Assembly (NCBI GenBank): GCA_020430865.1
Contig: JAGQIY010000569.1
Location: 1 to 6,683 of the forward strand
Direction of reading: 5' to 3'
Length of the DNA stretch: 6,683 nt
Source of the DNA: Myxococcales bacterium
GTDB taxonomy: Bacteria > Myxococcota > Polyangia > Polyangiales > Polyangiaceae
The notes under the pieces were generated by a model. It did no database searches, was not told the DNA's origin, and saw only the letters and a program-made list of their open reading frames with translations. The first letter of the stretch is position 1. Each line of letters starts with the position of its first letter. The translations under genes and the position numbers were made by a program. Below, in pieces: positions 1 through 4,471 of the stretch.

Positions 1-1409
1 AACAGGTCGATGCAGACGAGCTTCGCGGCTGGGCTGCGAAGCTTGAACTGCTCCCACTGTCGCAGCAGCTCGGTTGCGCCGCGGCGCTTGTCGTCGACCC
101 ACGACTCGTTGTCGGAGACGTAGATCACCAGATCCGCCTTCGCGCGCTCGCGGTTCAGCTTCTCGAGCGGCGCGCTGAGGCTGGTGCCACCACCACCCAC
201 CGAAGCGAGCTTCTGCGCGTTCGTCATCACGCTGTCCCGTGGGTTCAGCTGGATGTCCACCACGCGGTGCTCGAACGGCAGGACGCGCGCGTCCTTGTGG
301 TTACGCAACACCACCGAAGCGATGAGCGCAGCCACGTCCACGCAGGTCGCGGCGGAGGTTGCACCCTTGCGGTAGCCGGTCACCGGCGAACGCATGGAAC
401 CCGAAACGTCAGGCAGCACCACCACGCGCTGGGCGAAGGCTGGAACCGACTGAGTAGCGTGCTCCATCGCGTCCTGCAGCGCCTCACGGATCACTGCTGG
501 CAGCTCGGTGCCCGCGGCCTTGTAGGCCATCAGGAGCTGGTACGGGAACACTCGCGCCTGGGCTACCAGGCGTGGGTTACCGAGACGCTTGGCGACGGTC
601 TGCGCGAGCTCGCTGTCCTCGAACACTCCGTGTCGCAGGAAGGTGTTCAAGTTCATGCGAGTCATCTGCCAACCGGCGCGACGCGCGATCGCCTGCCACT
701 CACGCTTGCCGAGCGGCAACGCCGTCAGCATCTGGAATGGCACGTCTGGGACCTCCGAGGCGCCCTTCGGGTCAGCCTTGAAGTTCTCGAACGCCTGCAC
801 CTCGGCAGGCAGGAGCGACGCATCGTGTGGCTTGTTCAGCAAGTAGCCGTACAGCGCCGAACGAGCCGGCGACGCTGGCTTCGGGTGAACCATCTTGATC
901 ACGTCGGCGAGCGACGGATCGTTGCCCACGCCATCGCGGAACAACGCCAGGTCAGACTTCGCGTCGAGGAAGCCTCGCACCAACGCCTTGGGCATCGTGC
1001 CGAGGCTCTTGCGGCCAAGCACACCCGAGCGAAGGATCTGCACGAAGTTGCGGAGCATCTTCGCGTTGTCGATCACGCGCGGGAACACGAGGCGCGTCAA
1101 GCGCGCGTCCTTGGTCGACAACAGGGCTACCAGCAAGGCTGGCGAGTCCTTCATGAAGCCCTGCTGGCGCATGTAGATGGCAGTCTTGGCGAGGAACTCT
1201 GGGGACACCTGATCCGCGAAGCCGATCAGCTGCTCGAGCTGCGACTCGGCGCTCGCGTAGAACGTCGCGCTCAAGGTGCCCGTCGCGGCGAACTGCGCGA
1301 GCGCGTGCTTGGGGCCGAACGCGTAGGCGATGGCGCCTTCCTGGTTCTTGGCCTTCGCCCGAGGCAGGAGACGACCCTTGCCCGACTTGAATAGCTGCTT
1401 GTTTGCCAT
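1..1409 (-). CDS. rsr: Ro60 / Rsr family RNA-binding protein (TROVE + vWA), C-terminus cut by window edge
   Basis: Ro60 is a ring-shaped protein that binds misfolded or damaged small RNAs and Y RNAs; in bacteria it works with exonucleases such as PNPase and is often linked to RtcB RNA repair (established for the family). The reading frame starts MANKQLFKSGKGRLLPRAKA and stays open for 469 codons to the window edge; full-length homologues are about 500-540 residues, so only the last several dozen are missing. Roughly residues 15-300 have the TROVE pattern of helical repeats (for example GPKHALAQFA, FLAKTAIYMRQQGFMKD, MPKALVRGFLD, PFQMLTALPLGKREWQAI). From about residue 328 there is a vWA domain with an intact MIDAS: DVSGSM at 334-339, Thr409 in GGGGTS, Asp433 in VSDNES; the last visible stretch is KLVCIDL. 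A GGGAGGGG ribosome site lies about 7 bases before the ATG. A terminator-like hairpin and tRNA-Ser(GCT) lie directly upstream on the same strand. Identity is secure; the exact RNA partners are not visible. Confidence 0.95.
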   Translation of the reverse strand, partial: MANKQLFKSGKGRLLPRAKAKNQEGAIAYAFGPKHALAQFAATGTLSATFYASAESQLEQLIGFADQVSPEFLAKTAIYMRQQGFMKDSPALLVALLSTKDARLTRLVFPRVIDNAKMLRNFVQILRSGVLGRKSLGTMPKALVRGFLDAKSDLALFRDGVGNDPSLADVIKMVHPKPASPARSALYGYLLNKPHDASLLPAEVQAFENFKADPKGASEVPDVPFQMLTALPLGKREWQAIARRAGWQMTRMNLNTFLRHGVFEDSELAQTVAKRLGNPRLVAQARVFPYQLLMAYKAAGTELPAVIREALQDAMEHATQSVPAFAQRVVVLPDVSGSMRSPVTGYRKGATSAATCVDVAALIASVVLRNHKDARVLPFEHRVVDIQLNPRDSVMTNAQKLASVGGGGTSLSAPLEKLNRERAKADLVIYVSDNESWVDDKRRGATELLRQWEQFKLRSPAAKLVCIDL

Positions 1410-1441
1410 GATACATTCCCCTCCCTTCGAGGTGGACTAAA

Positions 1442-1482
1442 GTTCCTCGCGGAACAAAAAGTCTGAGTCCGCGAGCGCGGAC
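1442..1482 (-). terminator. Double hairpin with T5 tract between tRNA-Ser and rsr: terminator or attenuator
   Basis: On the minus strand GTCCGC-GCTC-GCGGAC (1482-1467) is followed after six bases by TTTTT (1460-1456), then at once by a second hairpin GTTCC-GCGA-GGAAC (1455-1442) and TTTA. The first hairpin plus T run resembles a Rho-independent terminator for the tRNA-Ser transcript. Only 32 bases separate the second hairpin from the rsr start, so an rsr promoter would have to overlap this structure, or rsr is reached by readthrough. Both arms are perfect; the function is inferred. Confidence 0.55.
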
Positions 1483-1507
1483 GCTGGTTACGCACTTTCG
1501 GCGCGAT

Positions 1508-1594
1508 TGGCGGAAGCTGGAGGAGTCGAACCCCACACCTCGCGGTGCGCACTCGCTAGCAACGAGGCCTGTCCCCGTGGACAGCTCAGCTTCC
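1508..1594 (-). tRNA. tRNA-Ser(GCT), atypical, with encoded CCA
   Basis: A complete cloverleaf folds on the minus strand: acceptor GGAAGCT/AGCTTCC (7 bp), anticodon loop TTGCTAG (anticodon GCT, reads AGC/AGU), a long class II variable arm CACC-GCGA-GGTG, T-loop TTCGACT, discriminator G73 and an encoded CCA (1510-1508). The long variable arm and G73 fit serine. Oddities: positions 8-9 are GA instead of the near-universal U8; the D-arm can pair as CTGTCC-ACGG-GGACAG, a 6-bp stem with a four-base loop; positions 27 and 43 are a C-T mismatch, as are 49 and 65. A hairpin lies nine bases upstream. It may be a functional minor tRNA, a non-translational tRNA mimic, or a decaying copy. Confidence 0.85.
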
Positions 1595-1603
1595 AAATGC
1601 CCC

Positions 1604-1631
1604 CTCGATCCCGGCCCCGGCGTGGATCGAG
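1604..1631. repeat. 8-bp hairpin just 5' of tRNA-Ser
   Basis: CTCGATCC and GGATCGAG are perfect inverted repeats around a 12-base GC-rich loop. It ends nine bases before the 5' end of tRNA-Ser. No T-run follows, so RNA processing or spacing is as likely as termination. Confidence 0.6.
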
Positions 1632-1642
1632 ACGAGGTGGCA

Positions 1643-1660
1643 GCACTCACCATTGAGTGC
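1643..1660. repeat. 7-bp hairpin just 3' of tRNA-Gly
   Basis: GCACTCA-CCAT-TGAGTGC is a perfect 7-bp stem with a four-base loop, beginning two bases after the discriminator of tRNA-Gly on the minus strand. It could be a T-less terminator or a 3' processing block. Confidence 0.6.
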
Positions 1661-1662
1661 GG

Positions 1663-1733
1663 AGCAACCGGCGGGAATCGCACCCGCATCTCAAGAGTGG
1701 CGCTCTTGGGTCCTACTGTTGGACGACAGCTGC
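1663..1733 (-). tRNA. tRNA-Gly(GCC)-like, highly atypical
   Basis: Four stems fold without gaps on the minus strand: acceptor GCAGCTG/CGGTTGC (7 bp with two G-U type pairs), D-stem GTCC/GGAC, anticodon stem CAAGA/TCTTG, T-stem GCGGG/CCCGC. The anticodon loop is GCGCCAC, giving anticodon GCC (Gly), but position 33 is C where bacterial elongator tRNAs have U. The D-loop AACAGTA is seven bases and has no G18G19, and the T-loop TGCGATT has G55 instead of U55, so both halves of the elbow contact are missing. The discriminator is T and the next bases are CCG, so CCA is not encoded. Compensated stems argue that the fold is maintained, while the loops argue against normal translation. Confidence 0.75.
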
Positions 1734-1751
1734 AAATAGTGTCTCTGGTCA

Positions 1752-1768
1752 CTTTTCGCGAGGAAAAG
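1752..1768. repeat. Hairpin with GCGAG loop, 5' of tRNA-Gly
   Basis: CTTTTC-GCGAG-GAAAAG, a perfect 6-bp stem. The core TTTC-GCGAG-GAAA recurs at 2667-2689 with longer arms. It lies 18 bases upstream of tRNA-Gly on the minus strand. Confidence 0.55.
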
Positions 1769-1775
1769 CGAAGCT

Positions 1776-1832
1776 GGGCCCGCCCGCGCCGTGCTTTACA
1801 GGGGGGTGTGCTCAGCGACTGAATAAGAGCCC
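1776..1832 (-). ncRNA. Possible tRNA-like remnant (Tyr GTA-like loop), weak
   Basis: On the minus strand GGGCTC (1832-1827) can pair with GGGCCC (1781-1776). Between them lie a D-arm-like segment TTC-AGTCGCT-GAG and the string CTGTAAA, which matches a tRNA-Tyr anticodon loop, but the flanking bases do not form a proper anticodon stem and no T-arm is seen. It could be a decayed tRNA or chance. Confidence 0.2.
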
Positions 1833-1854
1833 TTTGTTACGTCCGGGCCAGACG

Positions 1855-1918
1855 GATTGGCTGGAACACAGTGCCTGAAAACCGTGTACGGGCGCCCTTC
1901 CCGCCGCACAGGCCAATC
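1855..1918 (-). ncRNA. Candidate structured RNA: closed by 7-bp stem, possible T-armless tRNA-like element
   Basis: GATTGGC and GCCAATC form a perfect 7-bp closing stem. Read on the minus strand the inside folds as a D-arm-like hairpin GTGC-(10)-GCGC and a long hairpin ACACGGT-TTTCAGGC-ACTGTGT with an eight-base loop; on this strand the stem needs only one G-U pair, whereas on the plus strand it has an A-C mismatch, favouring the minus strand like the neighbouring tRNAs. The loop contains TTCAGG, as in a Leu(CAG) anticodon loop. No T-arm or TTCGA loop is present. It may be a decayed tRNA or another small RNA. Confidence 0.35.
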
Positions 1919-1942
1919 AGAGCCTTGGATGGTGGCAGCGCC

Positions 1943-1971
1943 GACCAGCGCGCCTTCGAGCGCAGCTGGTC
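1943..1971 (-). terminator. Strong hairpin downstream of the HNH gene
   Basis: GACCAGC pairs with GCTGGTC and, inside, GCGC with GCGC around a six-base loop, giving 11 bp with one bulged base. It starts 36 bases past the HNH stop codon. There is no T tract, so this is a possible factor-dependent or processing site, not a classical terminator. Confidence 0.4.
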
Positions 1972-2006
1972 AGCGTTACCTTGCGGATTCGTCGTTCAGC
2001 AGCCTG

Positions 2007-2594
2007 CTAGGCGCTGCCGACGACTCCGACTTGGAAGAAGTCCTGCCACTCACTGGGCACCGTCTTGATGTCCAGCATCAAGGGGTGGTGAGGCAGGCTC
2101 TTGGGGCGTCGAGGCTCCTGCTTCAAGGGCATCCTCGCCGCCTGCGGCGTCCGGTTGCCCTTCTGCGAGTTGCACTCGTAGCATGCCGTCACGATGTTCT
2201 CCCACACCGTGCGACCACCCTGGGCACGCGGCACCACGTGGTCGTACGTGAGCTTCCCCATCGGGAGCTTCACGCGGCAGTACTGACACGTGAAGTCGTC
2301 GCGTAGGTAGACGTTGATGCGGGAGAACTTCACACCCTCACGGCGGTGACCGAGCTTGCTTCGGCCTGCGCCCTCCTTGAGGCGCACGACCGCTGGGGTC
2401 TTCAGGGTGATACTCGGCGACCGCAGCTCCTCATCGTAGGAGACGACGACCTCGACCTTGCCCAAGAAGAGCATGGTCACGGCGTCCTTCCACGTGACGA
2501 CCTTGTGCGGCAAGTACCACGGAGTTAGCATCAACGTGCGGTGCACGCGGCCCGACTGGTGCACCTCCTGGGGCGCACGCTGCTCTTGCTTCAT
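2007..2594 (-). CDS. HNH endonuclease family protein
   Basis: A 195-residue protein with an HNH nuclease core. CxxC at 103-106 and CxxC at 138-141 form a zinc-ribbon pair around the metal-finger motif YDHVVPRAQGG (Asp118-His119) and WENIVTAC (Asn133). The third position, following Cys141, is Asn142, so the signature is HNN, a common variant. The preceding part (RTLMLTPWYLPH at 20-30, FLGKVEVV, GVKFSRINVYLRDDFTCQYC) is the conserved N-terminal extension of a stand-alone chromosomal HNH family seen in many bacteria; its substrate is not established. No recombinase, intron or phage genes are adjacent. Start: the ATG has GGTGA six bases upstream and follows a five-codon ORF by six bases; Met22 is an alternative. 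Lying inside a run of tRNA-like genes on the same strand, it could act on RNA or DNA in the same process as Ro60, which is speculation. Confidence 0.88.
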   Translation of the reverse strand: MKQEQRAPQEVHQSGRVHRTLMLTPWYLPHKVVTWKDAVTMLFLGKVEVVVSYDEELRSPSITLKTPAVVRLKEGAGRSKLGHRREGVKFSRINVYLRDDFTCQYCRVKLPMGKLTYDHVVPRAQGGRTVWENIVTACYECNSQKGNRTPQAARMPLKQEPRRPKSLPHHPLMLDIKTVPSEWQDFFQVGVVGSA

Positions 2595-2600
2595 TGGGGT

Positions 2601-2618
2601 TCACCGTTTTCGTTTCAT
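2601..2618 (-). promoter_or_regulatory. Five-codon mini-ORF (MKRKR) with strong ribosome site upstream of HNH gene
   Basis: On the minus strand AAGAAGG, five bases, then ATG AAA CGA AAA CGG TGA, ending six bases before the HNH ATG. This ribosome site is better than the HNH gene's own. It could be a leader peptide giving translational coupling, or a chance arrangement. Confidence 0.3.
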
Positions 2619-2630
2619 GTTGACCTTCTT

Positions 2631-2650
2631 GCCCGCGCTGTCTCGCGGGC
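2631..2650. repeat. 7-bp GC-rich hairpin 5' of the HNH gene
   Basis: GCCCGCG-CTGTCT-CGCGGGC, a perfect 7-bp stem with six-base loop. It lies between tRNA-Val and the HNH gene, one of two stacked hairpins; it is followed on the minus strand by the AAGAAGG ribosome site, so it is also placed to act as a 5' leader structure. Confidence 0.55.
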
Positions 2651-2666
2651 CCTTGCGATTCGACGC

Positions 2667-2689
2667 GCCGGTTTCGCGAGGAAACCGGC
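2667..2689. repeat. 9-bp hairpin with GCGAG loop, 3' of tRNA-Val
   Basis: GCCGGTTTC-GCGAG-GAAACCGGC is a perfect 9-bp stem and five-base loop. It shares the core TTTC-GCGAG-GAAA with the hairpin at 1752-1768. It lies 25 bases past tRNA-Val on the minus strand and lacks a T-run. Confidence 0.6.
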
Positions 2690-2714
2690 AGGGGACGCGA
2701 CCCGCGCGTTCCGG

Positions 2715-2787
2715 TACGAGGTCAGGGGATCGAACCCAGCTCGAACGGCTTGTAAGACCGGTGTCGTCACCAGACGACGCACCTCGC
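2715..2787 (-). tRNA. tRNA-Val(TAC), atypical
   Basis: Full cloverleaf on the minus strand: acceptor GCGAGGT/ACCTCGT, anticodon loop CTTACAA (anticodon TAC, reads GUA/GUG), T-stem CTGGG/CCCTG with one T-T mismatch and T-loop TTCGATC, discriminator A73. The next bases are CCG, so CCA is not encoded. Positions 8-9 are GC, not the usual U8. The D-arm folds as GTCGTC-TGGT-GACGAC, a perfect 6-bp stem with four-base loop, where ordinary tRNAs have 3-4 bp. C27-T43 does not pair, as in the nearby tRNA-Ser. Val is the natural decoding call; the architecture is far from standard. Confidence 0.82.
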
Positions 2788-2806
2788 ATGAGCTGCTCAG
2801 CGGCTT

Positions 2807-2832
2807 GGCAGGGGGTTGAAGAACACCCTGCC
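2807..2832. repeat. Strong hairpin 5' of tRNA-Val
   Basis: GGCAGGG and CCCTGCC pair, continuing after one mismatch into GTT/AAC around a four-base loop, about 10 bp in all. It ends 20 bases before the 5' end of tRNA-Val on the minus strand. No T-run follows. Confidence 0.6.
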
Positions 2833-2987
2833 AGTCAGCAACCACCGAGCAACGAACCTCACCCCCAGTCCTCGCAGCATTCAGGGGTTGTATTTTTGCG
2901 CGGAAATAGTGCGCCGACGAGTAGTGGCAAGACGTCAATATCGTTGGATGTAGTCCTACCGGCATTCGGCGCGTGCGCGTTGGCTAG
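2833..2987. other. Spacer between tRNA-Arg and tRNA-Val with no gene seen
   Basis: No convincing ORF or tRNA fold. The stretch is locally AT-richer around 2888-2910. On the minus strand TTGCCA, 16 bases, TATTTC could be a weak sigma70-like promoter for tRNA-Val, but the match is poor. Confidence 0.4.
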
Positions 2988-3058
2988 CCTCCCCGGGTGG
3001 ATTCGAACCACCGTCTTCGGCTTCGTAGACCGACGTTCTTCCGTTGCACTACGGGGAG
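2988..3058 (-). tRNA. tRNA-Arg(ACG)
   Basis: Minus-strand cloverleaf: acceptor CTCCCCG/CGGGGAG (7 perfect bp), T8-A9, D-stem GTGC/GAAC with one G-A mismatch at 12-23 and loop AACGGAA, anticodon stem TCGGT/GCCGA, loop CTACGAA with U33 and anticodon ACG (reads CGN after A-to-I editing by TadA in bacteria), T-stem GGTGG/CCACC with canonical loop TTCGAAT, discriminator G. The following CTA is not CCA. Apart from the C1-G72 start and the D-stem mismatch it is the most normal member of the set. A large hairpin sits six bases upstream. Confidence 0.87.
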
Positions 3059-3064
3059 AGAGGA

Positions 3065-3103
3065 CACCGGGAGGCCGAGTGAGCATACTCGGGGCTCCCG
3101 GTG
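3065..3103. repeat. 15-bp two-part hairpin 5' of tRNA-Arg
   Basis: CACCGGGAG/CTCCCGGTG (9 bp) and, after a small 1x2 internal loop, CCGAGT/ACTCGG (6 bp) around GAGCAT. It is the longest helix in the window and ends six bases before tRNA-Arg on the minus strand. It could terminate tRNA-Glu transcription without a T-run, or be a processing stem of a joint transcript. Confidence 0.7.
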
Positions 3104-3197
3104 GGGCAGAGCTCGGGGTGAGAGGTGAACGGCATCCGAGGTACCCAGGCGTTGACTCGCCCCCGCCGAAGTCCAGAGGACGCCGAAGAGGGCTTTG

Positions 3198-3269
3198 TGA
3201 CTCCACGCGGAATCGAACCGCGGTTCTCTGATTGAGGGTCAGACGTCCTTGCCGCTAGACGATGGAGCC
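3198..3269 (-). tRNA. tRNA-Glu(CTC) with C33
   Basis: Minus-strand cloverleaf: acceptor GGCTCCA/TGGAGTC, positions 8-9 TC, D-arm GTCT-AGCGGCAA-GGAC (the usual tRNA-Glu D-arm style, with G18G19), anticodon stem TCTGA/TCAGA perfect, loop CCCTCAA giving anticodon CTC (reads GAG), T-stem CGCGG/CCGCG with loop TTCGATT. Position 33 is C instead of the conserved U that makes the U-turn. The discriminator is A rather than the usual G of bacterial tRNA-Glu, and CCA is not encoded (CAA follows). The body is well kept, so the loop change is unlikely to be simple decay. Confidence 0.82.
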
Positions 3270-3460
3270 GAGGGCACGGTGGTGATTGGGTGGCAGTGTT
3301 CTCGAGCTGGAGCGGGATGCCCACTCGGTGGAGCTGTCGCAGCTTTCGTAGTCGAGGCAGGGTGAGGGGTCAGAAACACCCAGCTTCGCGCAAACGTTGC
3401 CGTTCTTTGACGCTGAAGGTCGGCGTGTTCCTGCCGTTCTGAGTCGATGGGAGACACCAC
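3270..3460. other. Spacer with no gene seen
   Basis: It lies between the 5' end of tRNA-Glu (minus) and the duplicated 5' gene end (plus). Upstream promoters for both directions should be here, but I find no clear -35/-10 pair. A GGGAG ribosome site for the pseudogene start is at its right end. Confidence 0.4.
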
Positions 3461-3538
3461 GTGTTTGGACAGCAGATCGACGAACAGCAGCTGATTCATG
3501 TATTTGTGGTGCGGAGCCCGCGACCGCGGACCAACAAC
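3461..3538 (+). pseudogene. Frameshifted 5' remnant of a paralogue of the next gene
   Basis: Starting at GTG 3461, preceded by GGGAG, the translation VFGQQIDEQQLIHVFVVRSP closely matches the start of the next gene, VFGQQIDESQLVHVLVQRNP. Most nucleotide differences between the two are at third codon positions (GGA/GGT, CAG/CAA, ATC/ATT, GAA/GAG), so both copies were once selected as protein. After SP the match continues only in another frame (ATADQQ against LTAAQY), pointing to one lost base. The rest of the copy is absent; the intact gene begins 104 bases after this start. Confidence 0.65.
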
Positions 3539-3564
3539 GTTCAACGAAGCAACCTGGAGGCGCC

Positions 3565-4056
3565 GTGTTCGGTCAACAGATTGACGAGAGTCAGCTGGTG
3601 CACGTCCTGGTTCAGCGCAACCCCTTGACCGCTGCGCAGTACGACGAAGTCCTGGGACGCGCTCGCAATCTCTCCTTGCTTGCTCGTTCGAGAGCGGCGG
3701 GTAGGCTGCGCGTGCTGCTCGTGATCCACGGAACCGATACCGTGAGCCCCACGGTGAGGGAGCGAGTCCACGAGCTCGAAGACCTGGCCCCGAAATGGGA
3801 CATCGCGATGGTGGTGGACTCCCCGATGATCCGCAGCATGGAGAGCACGCTGGCCTGCTTCGGCAACACGGCGGCCCGACGCCGCAGCGTGTTCTCGACC
3901 GTCGCTGAGGCTTGCGGCTGGCTGATCGCCGGCGGGGCCGACGGTCTGCTGCTGCAGGCGCTCTACCGGCGAGCGCAGCGTGAATACGAAGAGCGCTGCG
4001 GGGTCGAGCAGCTGCACTCTCAGGAAGGAAGCGCGTCGCTGGCGAAAGTGAGATAG
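3565..4056 (+). CDS. Small alpha/beta protein of unknown function (STAS/SpoIIAA-like fold suspected)
   Basis: 163 residues from a GTG start with GGAGG four bases upstream; the open frame extends further 5' but only through the decayed paralogue, so GTG 3565 is chosen. There is no signal peptide or membrane helix. The sequence alternates hydrophobic strands and helices: RLRVLLVIHGTDT (47-59), helix TVRERVHELEDLAP, strand WDIAMVVDSPMIR (78-90), then MESTLACFG and a helix before GWLI. This layout resembles the small STAS/SpoIIAA-like proteins that are abundant in myxobacteria, but I see no diagnostic phosphorylatable serine motif, so the family is only suspected. The stop lies 10 bases before the DUF3052 gene, suggesting a two-gene operon. 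Confidence 0.75.
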   Translation: MFGQQIDESQLVHVLVQRNPLTAAQYDEVLGRARNLSLLARSRAAGRLRVLLVIHGTDTVSPTVRERVHELEDLAPKWDIAMVVDSPMIRSMESTLACFGNTAARRRSVFSTVAEACGWLIAGGADGLLLQALYRRAQREYEERCGVEQLHSQEGSASLAKVR

Positions 4057-4066
4057 GCTGTGCCGC

Positions 4067-4471
4067 GTGGCAGGCTACTCAGGCACACCGTTGCCCAGGA
4101 AGCTCGGCTTGAAGCCGGGGCAGTCGATCCTGCTCCTGGGGATCCCGGGTGAGGTGCGAGATCGAATCCAGGAGGAAACGCGAACCGCGAAAACCCGTTT
4201 CAGTGGCCGCGGTTCCTATGACCTCATCATGCTCTTCGTAAAGAGCCGAACGGAGCTGAACGAGCGTTTTCCAAAGCTTGCTCGTGTCTTGACACCGGCG
4301 GGTGCTCTGTGGGTCGCCTGGCCCAAGAAGGCGTCGAAGGTCGTGACCGACATGACCGAGGACGCGGTGCGCGAGATCGCGCTGCCCCTCGGCCTGGTGG
4401 ACAACAAGGTGTGTGCGGTGGACGACGTATGGTCCGGGCTGCGCTGCGTGATCCGCAAGGAAAACCGCTAG
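4067..4471 (+). CDS. DUF3052 family protein
   Basis: 134 residues from GTG 4067. The opening MAGYSGTPLPRKLGLKPG, the central YDLIMLFVKSRTELNERFP (51-69), LWVAWPKKAS (81-90) and the closing VDNKVCAVDDVWSGLR (111-126) are the conserved blocks of DUF3052, a family of small cytosolic proteins of unknown biochemical role. Length matches the family. The ribosome site is weak (AGGCTG), consistent with coupling to the gene 10 bases upstream. Its TAG stop overlaps the stop of the convergent SRPBCC gene in a shared CTAG. Confidence 0.9.
   Translation: MAGYSGTPLPRKLGLKPGQSILLLGIPGEVRDRIQEETRTAKTRFSGRGSYDLIMLFVKSRTELNERFPKLARVLTPAGALWVAWPKKASKVVTDMTEDAVREIALPLGLVDNKVCAVDDVWSGLRCVIRKENR

Noticed and set aside
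267..1394. Long plus-strand ORF of 375 codons
   Set aside because: It is antisense to the clear Ro60 frame, and its Arg/His/Gln-rich translation matches no family pattern.
952..1752. Minus-strand ORF of 266 codons
   Set aside because: It runs through two tRNA genes and is out of frame over the rsr 5' end; a shadow in GC-rich DNA.
1843..1922. Plus-strand tRNA-Ser(TGA)-like reading
   Set aside because: CTGAAAACCG and a 3' GGCCA look serine-like, but no acceptor or T-arm can be paired on the plus strand, and the anticodon stem has an A-C mismatch there.
2458..3231. Plus-strand ORF of 257 codons
   Set aside because: It crosses antisense of the HNH start and three tRNA genes; composition is not protein-like.
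1410..3269. CRISPR array or phage attachment site
   Set aside because: The repeats are individual hairpins and tRNA genes with unequal spacing and no identical direct repeats; no integrase or tRNA 3'-end duplication is visible.
3397..3564. 5' extension of the gene at 3565 from TTG 3397
   Set aside because: It reads the decayed paralogue out of its coding frame and has no ribosome site; GTG 3565 has GGAGG and matches the duplicated start.
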